Below, piece by piece: positions 37,524 to 49,948 of a stretch of 64,000 nt of DNA. The notes below the pieces were generated by a model. That model was given only the letters and a program-made list of their open reading frames with translations, had not been told where the DNA came from and did not search any database. The DNA comes from Ramazzottius varieornatus (taxonomy: Eukaryota; Tardigrada; Eutardigrada; Parachela; Ramazzottiidae), in assembly GCA_001949185.1 (NCBI GenBank), contig BDGG01000009.1, positions 1,051,347-1,115,346 on the forward strand. The letters run 5' to 3'. The translations under genes and the position numbers were made by a program. Every line of letters starts with the position of its first letter. Positions within the stretch are counted from its first letter, which is position 1.

Positions 37524-38652
37524 ATGTTTTCTCAGCAGATATTGCCGTTTCGAGTGAGTGACAGTGCCCCAGCAGTGAAACGTCGGTCGGCTAGCGTCGG
37601 AGCCATTCTTGCAGCTACTCAAGCGGAAGACGATCAAGGAAAGTTTGTCAGCCTGTTACGCCGAATGCAGCGCCGGAAGGAACGCGGACATATCCGAAGC
37701 ATTCGCGGCATCCTCGGACTGGGTATCCTCAGTTTGATTTTTGGAGCTGCCACAGTTATCGTCGAAACAATCAGTGAGTGTAATTCTGCTGCAATAGTAG
37801 AACATTACAGTTAAGTATTTGGAAAAACTCCAGTTGTAAATCGGGACTCGGACTAACAACCAGAGGAAAATTGACGCTTCATTTCGGATAATGTCAACGT
37901 AAAAAAATGGCACTTCTGTCCTCTGATTCGTGCTCAACCAACACTGCTATATTGAGAAGCAAAATTTTCAGGGGAATAGCTCAACTTACTAAGCTTACGT
38001 ACCATACTATTTCTGATTTTTTGATTCAAAATTTGGAAATATCCACTCCTTTTATTAGTTACGCAGAGAATACGCTCAACAACTAGAACTTGTTCTTCCA
38101 GCCAGGGTCAAGTATCCAAATGCTAGTGCTGCTCTGCTGAGTATGGAGACCGCCGGCATCTTCGTCGGTTCGCTGTCCATCACCAACGGCATCCTGGCCT
38201 TGACACTGTGGAAGACCAGCCGAAGGCAGCCCAAACTGTGGCTTCTTCGTCTCCACAAGAGCCTTTGCAACTTCAACCTCTGTTGTGCATTGGCCATGTT
38301 CTGTCTCTCACTGGTAGCGCTCGGCATCCTCACCACACTGCGCGACTGGCAGAAGGGCGTCGCACCCTTGCTGGTCTTCCACGACGACCTGATGAAGTTC
38401 TTCAAGCGCGCCGACCTGACATTTCCCTATGAGTACCTGGAAGAGCTGACCATTCTAAGGGGAATGTCCATGAGCTTCCACCTGTTGATTTTCTTGACCT
38501 CCCTCTGCACATCACTCTTTTGTCTTTTCAACCTGTGTGTGGCTGGTTTGCCCAATTTTGGCGGCATTGCTGAATCGGTGTCGTCTTTCGGCTCTGTCAT
38601 GAGCAACTTTTCTTTTGTCAAACGCAGCTCCAGCAAAAGCAGCATAGCCTAG
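37524..38652 (+). CDS. Four-helix membrane protein, function unknown
   Basis: Exons: 37524-37773 and 38102-38652; 266 aa. Helices are GLGILSLIFGAATVIVETI, AGIFVGSLSITNGILALTLW, CCALAMFCLSLVALGILTTL and FHLLIFLTSLCTSLFCLFNL. The N-terminus is a basic cytoplasmic stretch of about 60 residues, and the tail is a short Ser-rich sequence. The second helix starts with GIFVGS, similar in place to GAWTGS in the head-to-head neighbour at 35109-36599, so the two may share a CD20/MARVEL-like origin. That is inference. No catalytic or binding motif is visible. Confidence 0.75.
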
Positions 38653-39756
38653 ACCTTCAAACCGTTTTCGTTCCCGAATTATTGTAGAAAAGATATCTCT
38701 CCTTGTTTCGAAACTGAACTCCTCAAAATGTCGATATCAAACTGAAAGCATTTTATACAGCTGGAATTGATTTTCTACATTAGGGAGCATTCATTAATGA
38801 CGTCAGGTACTCAGGGAGGGATGATGGGTACCCGAAACCTGACAGCAATTTTATAAAAGCCAGTTGATTGCTTGAACTGCCTGACATCGGAGGGGAATGG
38901 TCAGTGGCGGCCCTACAAAATGGTTTCCCAGTAAAGACAGATGTTGCCCACATGTACATACGACCTGTGGATGACGTAATCTCTAAGTACAGGTACTGTA
39001 AAATCCAATGACGTAACCTTCCGAAAGTTCCAGTTTTGAAATTTGGCCTTTATTCGAAAACTTCATGTATAGCACAGTCACAACACGCAACGTAATTTTT
39101 TTTCTCCGTCTACAATATCGACTGGTTTGCCGAGAGCCGCTGCTGCAAAGTGATGAATTATGCTAGGACGGCATTCGGAAAGCACGCCGACAGAAACGAT
39201 TTTTGTCCAGCCGGGGCCTGTGATCAGTGCGCTTCGTGGAGCATGCCGCATTAGTTGTCGGCATCTCCTAATATCGCTTCACACCAGATTTCAAAAACTA
39301 ATTTTCCCACCCGATTACGTCATCGTACTTCTGGTCCACTTTAAAATCTTCGTCATCGAGAGATCATACTTTTGCAGTACTAGCTGTCTTTACTGGCAAA
39401 TTTATTTTATGGGCCGCCACGGGGAATGGTCAGGCCTCCTAATATCAAAACCTGACGTTATTGATGAATGCTCCTTTAACGGTAAATTTCGCTGAGTCTT
39501 TATATGAATGGACGCACCATTGGAAACGTAATGTGCCGCTATGGTTTGGTAGGAAAAGTCGACCGGGCGATATGATGAAAAGTTTTACGGACTTTGGAAC
39601 GGTACCGGCGCACAGTCTGCCATACGCCGTAGAAAAAAACTGTCCAGACCTCACGTCGCCGTTTACGACTGTGGCTTTCTGTTATCAGTCGTGACCTACT
39701 GGGATGGATAAGGCGAACATAAACTCAAGGCTTTTGTACATGGCCATCAGTGCAAG
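38653..39756. other. Convergent region, largely occupied by a TIR element
   Basis: The 3' UTRs of the four-helix gene and of the MFSD6-like gene flank an inverted-repeat element at 38783-39475. Nothing else was recognised. Confidence 0.6.
38783..39475. mobile_element. Non-autonomous DNA transposon with terminal inverted repeats
   Basis: Left end GGGAGCATTCATTAATGACGTCAGG; the right end reads inverted as AGGAGCATTCATCAATAACGTCAGG, about 690 bp apart. Inner strings GGGGAATGGTCA (about 38893 and 39421) and GGCGGCCC/GGGCCGCC also recur near both ends. The flanks read ATTAG and TTTAA, so a TTA or TTAA target duplication is possible. The short open frames inside show no transposase motif. Confidence 0.7.
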
Positions 39757-42698
39757 TCATTTTTGAGAAACTAGCGTGTTCGTGCGAGATCGATGCATCC
39801 TCAAACCAATCAACTTTGTCGTGGCGTAACATCCGGCGGTGGCAAAGGCGAAGACTCCATAGGCCAACCAAGTTGTCCGCCCACCGTAATACTGGTAGAT
39901 AAAGCCGGCCGCGACTCCTCCGATGCCTTGCCCTGTTAAATAATTTCAAGGTTATGACAGACTATTCTGGAGCACGGCAAAGAAACTAGCCGAGATTTTT
40001 TCCAAGCGGCGTACGTTCTCAGTCAATAACACTGTAGATATTCGCCACTCCAACAGACAAACCCGACAATACCGTTTTTGCAAGTGGCGCGCGCTCCCAG
40101 TCAATAACACCGAGAGCGTGCGCCACTCTAACAACGGTCTGGTCTACTCTTTTTACCGAGCTCCCATTTGGAAAGAGATTGGGCGAACTAGAGGGAAAGA
40201 ACTTACCAAAGCCTTCGTACGTTGCACCGAACAATCCTTGCAGCATGGCAGCGCCACCTGGCGGGGCTCTTTCGAAGGCAAAGCTGGTCATGGAGGCGTA
40301 GAACAGGCCGAAGCCGATGGAATGGGTGGTCTCGATGAGCATGACGTACCAAGGGTTCCCCAGAAAGTAATAGCCCAAGAAGCGCACACCGAAAGACACG
40401 AGGGAAAGGACCATGCAGTTGTGGTAGCCCACTTCCCGGATGATCCATCCGGACAGCGCCATCATGGGTACTTCGAAGACACACTGCGAAAAGATGGCAA
40501 GGCCGACCAGCAAGTTGCTGGCACCGAGCTCTGTCAGGTACCAGCCGAAATAGCCATACAGCAGGCCAGTACATATCCCCATTATAAACGTCCCTCCACT
40601 GAAAGCAAAACATAACTGAACATTGCAACTGCAATGAGATCTAGAAAAGTGACGAAAATGACAGGAGGGCGTCATTGGCATGCATTTGTCAATATGATTA
40701 ATACAGTTATACTGCAACATTTCATAGACAAAGGTCATGAAATTTGCTGAGTGGAATTTCTTCTTTTTCGGTGCACGCAGGACGAAATATTATGGGCCAG
40801 TAAAAATTACGGGCCAGGCCTTTTCGCTACGGCGGCACGCGCAGGTGATTCTTGCTACAAGTGACAACAGCATCGAAAGCTGCACTGCTGTGTGTACGTG
40901 CGGGATATTGGGCCGAAGAGCTAATTAGCTAAAGCTTGTCATGTTATTTTGCTATAGCATTTAGATCTTTTTGTTGTAACAGTTAGATCTCCATCTTACC
41001 GGAACACGCACACCTTCAACAGTTCAGGCTAGTCAAAGGCTTTTCCGGGAGGAAGTCGACAGCAGCGTTAAAGCGTTAGAGTAAACCAGCTGATCAGCTG
41101 GTGGCCATTGTCCATGACAATTTTCTAAGGTTGAATTTCGCTCTGTTGCGTCATTTGTGCGATTTCTGTTTCTCACTTGAATACAAATTGTAAATTTCCC
41201 GTCTTTTCCGCCTGGCCCGTAATTTTTACTGGCCCCTAATATCTCGTCGTGCGTGTACCTTTGATCTTATATTCTGTACTTGTGTCTATTGTAGTATCTT
41301 GGTTTGGCAACTAAATAATTCAGGAGCTCGGCAGCTAACTCGACCAGATTATTTTCCCGAGTGGCTCACCGTTGCGGTATAAATGACCGGAAGCGTGTGC
41401 CACTTGGGAAAACTAATCTGGTCGAGTTGGCTCCCATTTATAAATAGATTTTTCAGAAACGAGGTGCAGTTAGGGAAAAGAATGATTACGAGATTGCCGA
41501 CTCACCAGAATAATAACACGTCAAAGGATATTATTCGGTGTCCTGCCACAGAAACATCTTCATGTCGAGTATCCACGTTCCTGATGGGAGGAAGAAAGAA
41601 CGTCGAGGCAATTCCACAACAGCCGATGATCAAGAACGTCAGGAACATGGACGTAAAGCTGTTATCATTCACCGACGTATCCTCCGAGAAGGTATTTAGT
41701 AAGATTCCCACCAACAAGGCGCACAATGCCCACCCAATGGTCCCAAAGACCCGGTTGGTTCCATAGGTCGTCGGGACCGGTGAGGTCTCCACCAGCGCGA
41801 AGGCCATCGTATCGTTGATAGTGAAGGCTGCACCATAGCCGAACCACCCAAAGACCAGCAACAGTCCCGTCAACCAGAACTGCAGGGTCCAATGGATGCC
41901 GCTTTGGTTTGCCTCGTCTGGATCGTTGGGACGATATTCGCAGTAACATGAGATATTTCTCCCGTTTACGAAGTTTCGTAACTGCGCAAAGTCATGGAAG
42001 TGAACGTGGTCAACAGTAGCGTTGATGCCCGTCCAAGTGACGTTACAGCTGAAGTTGCCCGCAGGAGGTTTGCCGTAGCGCGGCAGATGGTCGACGGTTT
42101 GCCGTAGCATGGTTTGACAGGAAGTGCTGGTCATTAATGGCGGAAGCTCTTTTTCGGCCTCGAGACGCGGGACGAAGTAGATGGCGAACATGAAGACGAT
42201 CTGGATGGCCACGAAGATGCGAGAGAGGGTCGCTGGACGGAAGGTGCCGCGGTCGGCCAGGCCGCCGGTGATGGGTTTCGACAACATGGCCACGAAGGGC
42301 AAACCGCCAAAGATGAGGCCATTTTGGGAAGCGCTGAGGCCCAGGTATTGGATGTAAATGGGAATGTATGGAATCATACAAGCGGAAGCTGTGAAGAAAC
42401 GACGGCGTTAAGAATTGTTGAAGCTTAGTTGGGACGTCGGCAATGACTTGAACAACTATCGTTTTCTCAAGTGGCGCACGCTTTCAGACGATAACAACTA
42501 AAAAGCGCGCCACTTGAAATAAAGATTATGTTCAATGCATTTGCCGCCGTCATCTTAAAGAACTGAAAATTCCCCATCGATGAAGAATTGAGCTGAACTT
42601 GCGGACAAACCTCCGAGCACGAAAAAGAACAGTGCTTTGAGCGGCAACAGGTGGGGATGAAATAACGACTTGAGTCTCGCAGAGCAACGCGGGTCCAT
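39757..42698 (-). CDS. Major facilitator superfamily transporter, MFSD6-like
   Basis: Exons on the minus strand: 42698-42611, 42388-41506, 40598-40207, 39932-39757; 512 aa. Twelve membrane helices are expected. The first half has MIPYIPIYIQYLGLSASQNGL, the MFS loop GGLADRGTFRPATLS, and a large extracellular loop between helices 2-3 and 4 with several Cys and N-glycosylation sites (NFSC, NVTW, NATV). The second half has FIMGICTGLLYGYFGWYL, LGASNLLVGLAIFSQC and SIGFGLFYASMTSFA, with APPGGAAMLQGLFGATYEG and GQGIGGVAAGFIYQ. This order matches MFSD6 (macrophage MHC receptor 2 homologue). It is shorter than the vertebrate protein (nearly 800 aa), with a short N-terminus. The substrate is unknown. 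Confidence 0.88.
39970..40165. repeat. Palindromic GTGGCGCAC element, two units
   Basis: Hairpins at about 40001-40050 (diverged) and 40080-40132, ending with TTTTTACCGAGCTCCC. MFSD6 intron 39933-40206. Confidence 0.8.
40771..41258. mobile_element. Non-autonomous DNA transposon with about 50-bp terminal inverted repeats
   Basis: Left arm contains GTGCACGCAGGACGAAATAT, TATGGGCCAGTAAAAATTAC and GGGCCAGGC. The right arm is the inverse: GCCTGGCCC, GTAATTTTTACTGGCCC, CTAATATCTCGTCGTGCGTG. Spacing is about 490 bp. No coding capacity. It lies in the large MFSD6 intron 40599-41505. Confidence 0.85.
41330..41432. repeat. Palindromic GTGGCGCAC element, one unit with outer arms
   Basis: Left flank GCTCGGCAGCTAACTCGACC; core at about 41355-41409 (CCGAGTGGCTCACCG / GCGTGTGCCACTTGGG). 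MFSD6 intron 40599-41505. Confidence 0.75.
42430..42552. repeat. Palindromic GTGGCGCAC element, one unit with GACGTC-type outer arms
   Basis: Outer arms GGGACGTCGGCAATGACTTG and ATTTGCCGCCGTC. The core at about 42467-42518 has perfect TCAAGTGGCGC / GCGCCACTTGA arms. MFSD6 intron 42389-42610. Confidence 0.85.
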
Positions 42699-43423
42699 TT
42701 TGAGATGTTCCAGATTACAGATGGGAGGGACACCAAGTTCAAAATAAGGAAAACTGCGCTCCTGATTATCGATGGTTTGAGGATGAAGTTGATGGGAGAT
42801 ACCGGAAGTCTGTTCTCCAGCCACAGCAGCTACCCCTGAAATCCATAGCGTTCGTATTCGAGCTTTGACAAAGAGCACGCGCCGTCCCGTCTCACATCAT
42901 TCTTCGGCCTGAAAAGTGATAACCAAAGACGAAGAAAGAGCGACGTGTACTTCACAAGGTAAAGGCAAACAAAATGTTTGTGCTGTCATTGAATGCCAGT
43001 CAATGGTACGCATCCATCCATCATCAAAGTTTTCTGAAATCCGAACCTGGCAAACCGGCTGGATTCGATAAGCAATCCTGAAACGACTCATAAAACCGAA
43101 AACTTTAGACGGCTGACCTGATAATACGGAGAGACCTTCGCACACCGTTCGTTCCTGTGTCGAGACCGGAAGATTCTAAAAAAAACATGGCTCGGGAATT
43201 CGCTAGGCCGAAATTTCTACTAGCAGAATCAATTAGGAATATTGACCCTTGAAAGAGATAAGCTACCCCACAGAACAACGCCATCGTACACAAGAGCAGG
43301 ATTTTCTAGTAAAAATCGTGTAAATAAAATATATGAAAGTCGGATATCTTGTACCGTTCAGAGGTTGAATCAAGCAGAAAAGCACATGAAAAAAACATAG
43401 CAACATGCTGAATGTTGTTGGCT
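42699..43423. other. Upstream of the MFSD6-like gene and 3' side of COPA
   Basis: No supported coding exon. It should hold the MFSD6-like promoter and 5' UTR and the COPA 3' UTR. Open frames at 42897-43145 and 43105-43293 (-) have no family support. Confidence 0.45.
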
Positions 43424-46400
43424 TCATCGGCCTTGCTGGGTGATCTTCAAGCCCGAGGTGCTCTTGCCAATCTGTGAGATTTGGTCAATGTTGCACACTC
43501 GACCGGCATACTCTGGGAGGTAGCTAGCTCCACAGTACGCCGACTTGACCTCGGGCTTGCCTCGATAGATGGGAGTGTATGAGTATGCACAGATAGTAAA
43601 AGGGTTATGTTCATCGTAGGCTAAAGGAACAGCGTCAACTGGGTTCTTGTCGGCCACTTGCAAGATCTTCCGCGCTGTCTGGGCTACTTCCGGCTTCGGA
43701 CCTAGCTCCAGGAGACGACGCGCTAACGACCCAGCCGTCTTCAGATCGTTCAGCTTGAAGGCCAGGTTCATGGCCGTTCGTAGTGTCAGAACTTGATGGA
43801 CCGGCTGAAGGTTACAGTGTGTGAAGTAAACGGCCAACTGAAATGGGAAAAAAGAATGGAACGATGACACGCCCATGTAATACTTTTCACCCTAAAGTCC
43901 TAATATTGCCCCTTGTCTGATCCAATGTATTTTTCCAGCTATTAATCTTCCACAAACGGAAAACGAACGTACAACGTATATCTTAAGTGACGCACCCTTC
44001 CAGCCAACAACATCGAATACCTGCGCCACTTGGAAGAAAAATCAACTCGACAAGTTCGTTTCTCCCAAGCGACTCACGCTTCCAGCTAATAACACTGTAG
44101 ACATACGCCACTTAGCATAACGATCTTGTACGTCTTCCCATATTTAGGTCAAGATTTTTTATTTGATACTATCAAGTATCAAATAATCTTTCTTACTGGT
44201 TTTGGTTTATGACAGATTATCTCAATGTAGATTTTTCGGTTTTGTTCGAAAAGTTTTCCTGACATTAGGATACTTTACCTCGCAGCTTCTCTTGCGGTCT
44301 TCCGGCTTTTCCGACTTGGCCAGCTCCTTCCTGACCAGTTCCATACTGATGCCCAGCACGTACTCCCTGCAAATCTCCAGTAGCTGCGAGGCTTCCACCT
44401 GTTCCTGCTTACTGGGCACCACCAAGAAGGGAATGTTCCACATGATCTGCCTAAGCTTGTCGACGGCTTCCTGGAACTTGCCAGCCGTAGTCAGTTGGTA
44501 GCAGGACTGTAGCCGCTGTACCAAGTCCGTTAGCTGCAGGACCATCGCGGGTGCGAAGTTCTTAGGCGTACCCTCTTGCCAGTTGCGCAGAGGGTAGCTC
44601 ACCATGGACGGACCTAGCGGTTGTGGTTGGAACGAAGTGCGAGACAGACGCATCATCGATAGCATGGTCTCTTTTAACGGGTCAAAGGATACTACACCGA
44701 TCTGGTCGTGCAAGAGACGGCAAGCTGTCTCGAAAGAACCTGCCAGGACGTGGTCGATGGCCAGCTGAGAGTGACTAGTCCAAGCTTGGGCCATCGAAGT
44801 GCCGCGAGGTGGCGGAGCAAAGTAGCCCGATTCTGCCTTGCCTTCTGCCTGTGGAGCGACGTCAACGGGAATGTCCAGTTCTTCATCCACATCCCAGCCA
44901 GCACCTAAAACAATCACATGACTAAGACAACCGGAAATGATGAGCCCAAGTGCCTCGGACAGACTGCTGGCCAAGCCAGCCAACAATGTGCTACGTCGTC
45001 ATGCACCTGCACTCTTAATGACGATCGATTAAGTACGGTTCAGCATATGCAGGTACATGAAACCCGTCCTGCTACGTAACTGTTTACGTGGTTGATACAT
45101 ACAGCCAACTGTATGCAGGTGAATGAAACATCGTTCTGTCACGCACCTGCATACTTAGTCAGCGTGAAATAGATACGGCTAAGTGTATCTAGGTAAGCGA
45201 AACTTTATTTCGACCCTTTAATCTAATGAAAAATTTTAAAATACACAATCGGTATGATTTTCATGCTAGTCTCGAATGTATATCTGCGTAGATTACATTA
45301 CCTTCTTCGCCTTCCTCATTTGTGGCAGCGTCGCCGCTCACATCCACTGCCACGTCGTCATCGTCACCCCAGCCAGCTTCTTCTCCCATATCGCCCACAT
45401 CGACTGCAGCCACAAGGTTCTTGGCAGTCTTGCTTGTTGAAGCAGCGCCTTCGAAAAAGGTCTTGGAGATGGCCAACAGCGGCCAGTTCTCGTCCAGTTT
45501 CTGCAGAGGTGGTGCTGGCTTGAAGAGGACTGCATCTGGACTGGCTTGGGGCACCGCCTCGCCTTCTTGGAAGTTATGTGACAGCCGTTCGGCTATCTCC
45601 TCAAAACCGTACGTCTGAGCCGCCAAGTACGCCATGCTATACTGGCCACTGTGATCGAGGATCTTGATCTGTTCACCGACGTCACCGAGGAAAAGCGCGT
45701 CACGGAACTGCCCGCTGGTGTCTTTCCTCACTTCGGCAATCTTCATCATCTTGCGCAGCTTCTCCAGGTTGCCGGTTATCAGGTACAAGAACGACAATTT
45801 GTCAAAGTTCTTCGTACGCTGGTAAGCCATCTCAACCACTTGGTGATTTCCCTGCAAACATAGTTTCGTATTAGAGTGAAATCTTAGTCTGCACTGGAGT
45901 TATCGGCAAATACACTCGACAAGATCGGTCTCTCAAGTGGCGCACGATTGCAGCGAACAATAGCGCAATGTGCGCCACTTGATAAAACGATCAAACATCA
46001 TCACTTGCTGATATCCTTTTCCCAAGCGGCGCACGCTTTCGGTCAACAACAATGAAAACGTGCGCCACTTGGGAATACGATCTTGTTGAGTTTGCTTGTC
46101 CAGCTCCCGTTTATCTCATAATTTTATGATTCTTTTCGGCTTATTTTGGTTTGTTTGCAAATATATCGTGTTCGTACCTGAAGTAGGGCGGCTTCTGCCA
46201 AACGTTCCCAGCAGACCTTATCGTCGATGGACCTGGCTGCTTCCAAGGCAATCTCGATGTTGCCACATTCCAGCGCCAAAGTAAAGCGCGTCTTCTCGTC
46301 TTTGACAAAATGCAAGGCAATTTCAGGATAGCCTTTCTGTTGCAGATAAGCGATGATGGATTGGCCAATTAACTTGGAATGTTTGACCATGTGCAACACC

Positions 46401-49170
46401 TACAAAATAAATGACATTCTGTTGCCTAAATACAATGCCAATGTGCGATAAGCGCACTAGTAAATCCGAGTAGGGCTACAATACCTCGTCATAGCGGCGC
46501 TGTGAGACCGCCAGCTTGAAGCGGTATTCTGTGGGATCGATGGTCAGCACGCGCGGTACGGCTTCCCGATCCAGACAATAGACGTTATTGCCCTTGATGC
46601 GCGTTATGTAAATGACGAAATCCAACGTGCGGATGATGCCATGATCGCTGAAACCAACAAGACATTTCCACACAAAGTTCAACATTGTGCCGTGCTGAAA
46701 CGGAATGAAACCTACCCGTTGGCGATGGCGTATTTGATGTGGTTTCCGGTTGTATAGACGAAGACGTTATTTTCGTCCCAGGCTCCGCTCTTAACGTTGA
46801 CCGTTTCTTGAACACTAGTTAGGACTTCCAAGGAGCGTGTGCATAGCGTTACCTCTGCAAAAGACAGAGACGTTACAATCATGCATCAAAGTATACAAGC
46901 TAGCTTCCATGGTTAGCTTCGACATCTGAACTTACGGCGCTTGCTCATCATCGCCACGAACGTCATATCGTTGGACCACACCACGTACTTCACCTTCGGC
47001 ACGCGTGCTTGGGCCAACGCTCTGCTAGAATAGAACAACTGTGCTACGGGAAATTATCTAACAAACAACACAGGAACAGAAAAAACAACAAGCAAAGAGT
47101 TGGGAAGTTGGCAAACAGACTCGACACGACTGCCTTTCCAAGTGGCGCACGCGTTCAGGCAGTATTACAGAGCAGGCGCGCCATATGAAAAAACCATCTT
47201 GTCCAGCTTCCACTTACGCTTTTTGTTGAAGATCGTAAAGGATCATCTGTTCGCCGTCGCGGTAGAGAAGAACTCCTGTTCCAGCGTAGAAGATTTCGTC
47301 ACAGTTAGACAACTGGATCTTCTTGCCAGCTTCCTCGTTCTTCAGGTTCTTGATCAGAATCTAATAAACGAAAAACGCTAAACTAAACTGCATTCACACA
47401 GGTTTTTCTGGAAGACGTGGAAACTTTACCTGCTTTTGTCGATCTAAGACGGCAAAGCGGTTGCGAGCAACCCACACCGCCATCTGCCCCGAGGCTCGCT
47501 TGCCATCGGAAATGTCCGCTTCCTTCGAGCCGAAGTTCTTGGGTAGTGTGTACACTTCATAGATGCTATTTTCGCCACTGGGGGTCTTCGTAACCAGCAA
47601 CAGGGCATTCTCTGCCGGGTTGAAGGCGGCCGAGTACTCCGGCGTACGACCGGCATTGCGCAGTTGCAGTACGGGGTTGTCTTTGTTGGTGGTGAAATCC
47701 AGGCAGCGGACGTGGTGGTCCTTCAAGTAGAAGAGGAGGTTCTGGCTGACGGAGAAGGCTGGTCGTTCTCGCTCCAGCTTGAAGACGATGGAACCGTTGT
47801 CGTGTCCAGCAGCATACAAGTTGAGGGTGGGATGGGCAGCCACCACCCAAAAGCGGTCGTGCTCGCGACGGAAGGTGTACAGGCAGATGCGCTTGTTGAC
47901 GTCCCAGACGCGAATGCTCTTGTCCTCGGAATCACTGAGAATGATCTCCGAGTAGTTACTGAAGGCCACGCAGGAAACGTTGTTGTAATGACCCCGACAC
48001 GAATCCACTTCCCAGGCTTTCTCCTCTGCAAACGTAAACAGAGTGCCGGTCAACTACAGCGCATTCGTGTAACGGTTTCATCAGCATGAATACAGACCCA
48101 AAGGCACAAATTCAAATGTTAGTGTATGCAAAACCATGAATCGCTTCATGATCCTGCATACATAGAGTTTTCGACCATGCAAAATGCAAATATAACAAAG
48201 GTCAAGGGTATCCACAACAGGAAAAGTAATGCAGATGATGAATACTTACGGCTGTATCGCCAAATCTTGACTTGACGATCATCGGAGCCGGAAACGATCA
48301 GCTTCATGGAAGGATGGAAGGTTGCCCAGTTGACTCCACGATCGTGTCCTTCCAGAACAAACTTCACCACCACGTCTGATTGGCCAAAAAGCTCGGTCTG
48401 GCCCGCGGTACGGATGCTGTCGATGGCGCTCGAGCCGGGCGCGACATTCTTCTTTCTCAGACCAGCAATGTCCCAAACTCGAATGGTCTGATCGAGAGAC
48501 GCTGAGATGACCAAGTCTTCTGATGGATGGAACTGTGCGCACATCACATAGTGATTGTGGCCGGTCAGGATGCTGATACAGTTCCGCGACTGCCAGTTCC
48601 ATATTCGGACAGTCTGATCGTCTGAGCAACTGGAAGAAAAAACCGTCCATCAATGGATATTCAGATAAAAAACCCAAAATGGGAGCTTGACACGTCTGGT
48701 TCCCACAATGGCGCACATTGTCCGTGTATCTATCCGTCAGCATGCGCCACTTCGAAAGAAAATATGTCGAGCTTGTTTGCCGATCTAATTACTTAACCTA
48801 ATCGATGTCGAATCGATGATCGTCGAATCGAGGACCTTTACCTGATAATCCAGGGGTATTCATGATGGAAAAAGGTCGTGCGGATGTAATCCAGATGGCC
48901 GAGAAGCGTGAAGATGCACCGATGTAGTTTGTAATTCCATACTTTGATCTTGTAGTCGTCACCACCGGAGACGAATAGCGGCTGCTGGGAATGGAAGTGA
49001 ATACCTCGAACGGGACCCTCGTGTTCGTCAAACTTCTCGATCATGGTATTCAGCCTGTAATCCCACAGCTGGATGCTGCCGGTGTGCAAACTGGAGAGGA
49101 TCCATGGTCTCTTCGGATGGAAGCAGAGACCCTTCACACGGGCAGATTTGGATTCGAACTTGGTCAGCAT
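43424..49170 (-). CDS. COPA: Coatomer subunit alpha (COPI coat)
   Basis: Exons on the minus strand: 49170-48842, 48629-48250, 48025-47430, 47360-47218, 47024-46936, 46854-46716, 46647-46485, 46399-46178, 45851-45302, 44904-44279, 43837-43424; 1216 aa, against about 1224 in vertebrates. The start [19 protein letters not shown] is diagnostic. An N-terminal WD40 propeller ([34 protein letters not shown]) is followed by a second propeller. Then come the helical solenoid ([21 protein letters not shown]), an acidic linker and the C-terminal domain that binds epsilon-COP ([35 protein letters not shown]). It forms the outer coat of COPI vesicles that return cargo from Golgi to ER and recognises KKxx signals. 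Four introns hold GTGGCGCAC elements and two hold CTGCATAC repeats. Confidence 0.97.
43965..44140. repeat. Palindromic GTGGCGCAC element, two diverged units
   Basis: Hairpins at about 43983-44035 (TTAAGTGACGCACC / CTGCGCCACTTGG) and 44065-44118. COPA intron 43838-44278. Confidence 0.75.
44998..45190. repeat. CTGCATAC/GTATGCAG repeat, four alternating arms
   Basis: CACCTGCAC, CATATGCAGGTACATGAAAC, TGTATGCAGGTGAATGAAAC, CACCTGCATAC and a decayed GTATCTAGGTAAGCGAAAC. COPA intron 44905-45301. Confidence 0.7.
45899..46111. repeat. Palindromic GTGGCGCAC element, two units with outer arms
   Basis: Left flank TTATCGGCAAATACACTCGA; hairpins at about 45932-45983 and 46018-46073; right flank CGATCTTGTTGAGTTTGC, then CAGCTCCC. 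COPA intron 45852-46177. Confidence 0.85.
47106..47210. repeat. Palindromic GTGGCGCAC element, one unit
   Basis: Arms CCAAGTGGCGCACGCG and GCGCGCCATATG. COPA intron 47025-47217. Confidence 0.75.
48050..48165. repeat. CTGCATAC repeat, decayed
   Basis: GTGTAACGGTTTCATCAGCATGA at one end and TTCATGATCCTGCATAC at the other. COPA intron 48026-48249. Confidence 0.5.
48682..48786. repeat. Palindromic GTGGCGCAC element, one unit
   Basis: Arms CACAATGGCGCACATT and CATGCGCCACTTCG, right flank GTCGAGCTTGTTTGCCGA. COPA intron 48630-48841. Confidence 0.75.
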
Positions 49171-49948
49171 CTTCCTGCAGCGATCCGCGGCGACACTCCT
49201 TCAGAGCTTTCCTCCTTATGCAGCTCCCACCTGTCAAAACATGAACCCAAGCAAATGAATCCAGACGAAGTCGTGGGAAGAACAAACGGCGATGTTGAAG
49301 ATAATGACACGTTGTCCGCAATAGAGACTGAATAATAAGAGTTTACACACGTGGATACACAGCCGTTGTTTCTAAATCGACTATCTTACGTCACGAGAAG
49401 ACAATAAGGAAGGCAGCAATTCCCTTCTAAACTCTTACGCAAAATGGTCATTTTTTACGTCTGGTTAACTCGTATGAATCGACTGGTGGACATAATCCGC
49501 ACTGAATAGAAACCGGGCATCCCAAATTTGGTCTTTACGGTTCTACTGGGCGATAAAATCATAAGTAACTTACCTTCTATTTCAACAATACCATAATGCG
49601 CCATTTGCTTTACCCTATAGCCAACCAAATAATTTTATTCCGGTTGGAATTTTCATTTCCGGTTCCGGGCTTGTGGCCGCTTGTCAGCCCTGAGTTAACA
49701 GCGCGTATCATAACGGCTTGCAGATCCTTCCTTGTGATCTTGTGCTTCCTTGGACGATCGAATATTTCTGCTGCGGAGAAGGGTGACGGGAGTTTGCGGG
49801 AAAGCTGAGTGGATAATCGTAAGAATTGTACTAGCTATCGAGGATGCTGTATAATAAGCTGTTTTGTATAACTGTGTAGTGTTTCCGGTCGTTCTGCGCA
49901 CATATCTCTACCCGTAGATTGGATTGTTCTGCCCCTCCCTGCTCGAGG
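49171..49948. other. Divergent 5' region of COPA (-) and OTUD6B (+)
   Basis: About 780 bp expected to hold both promoters. No repeats of the main families and no supported exons. Confidence 0.5.
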
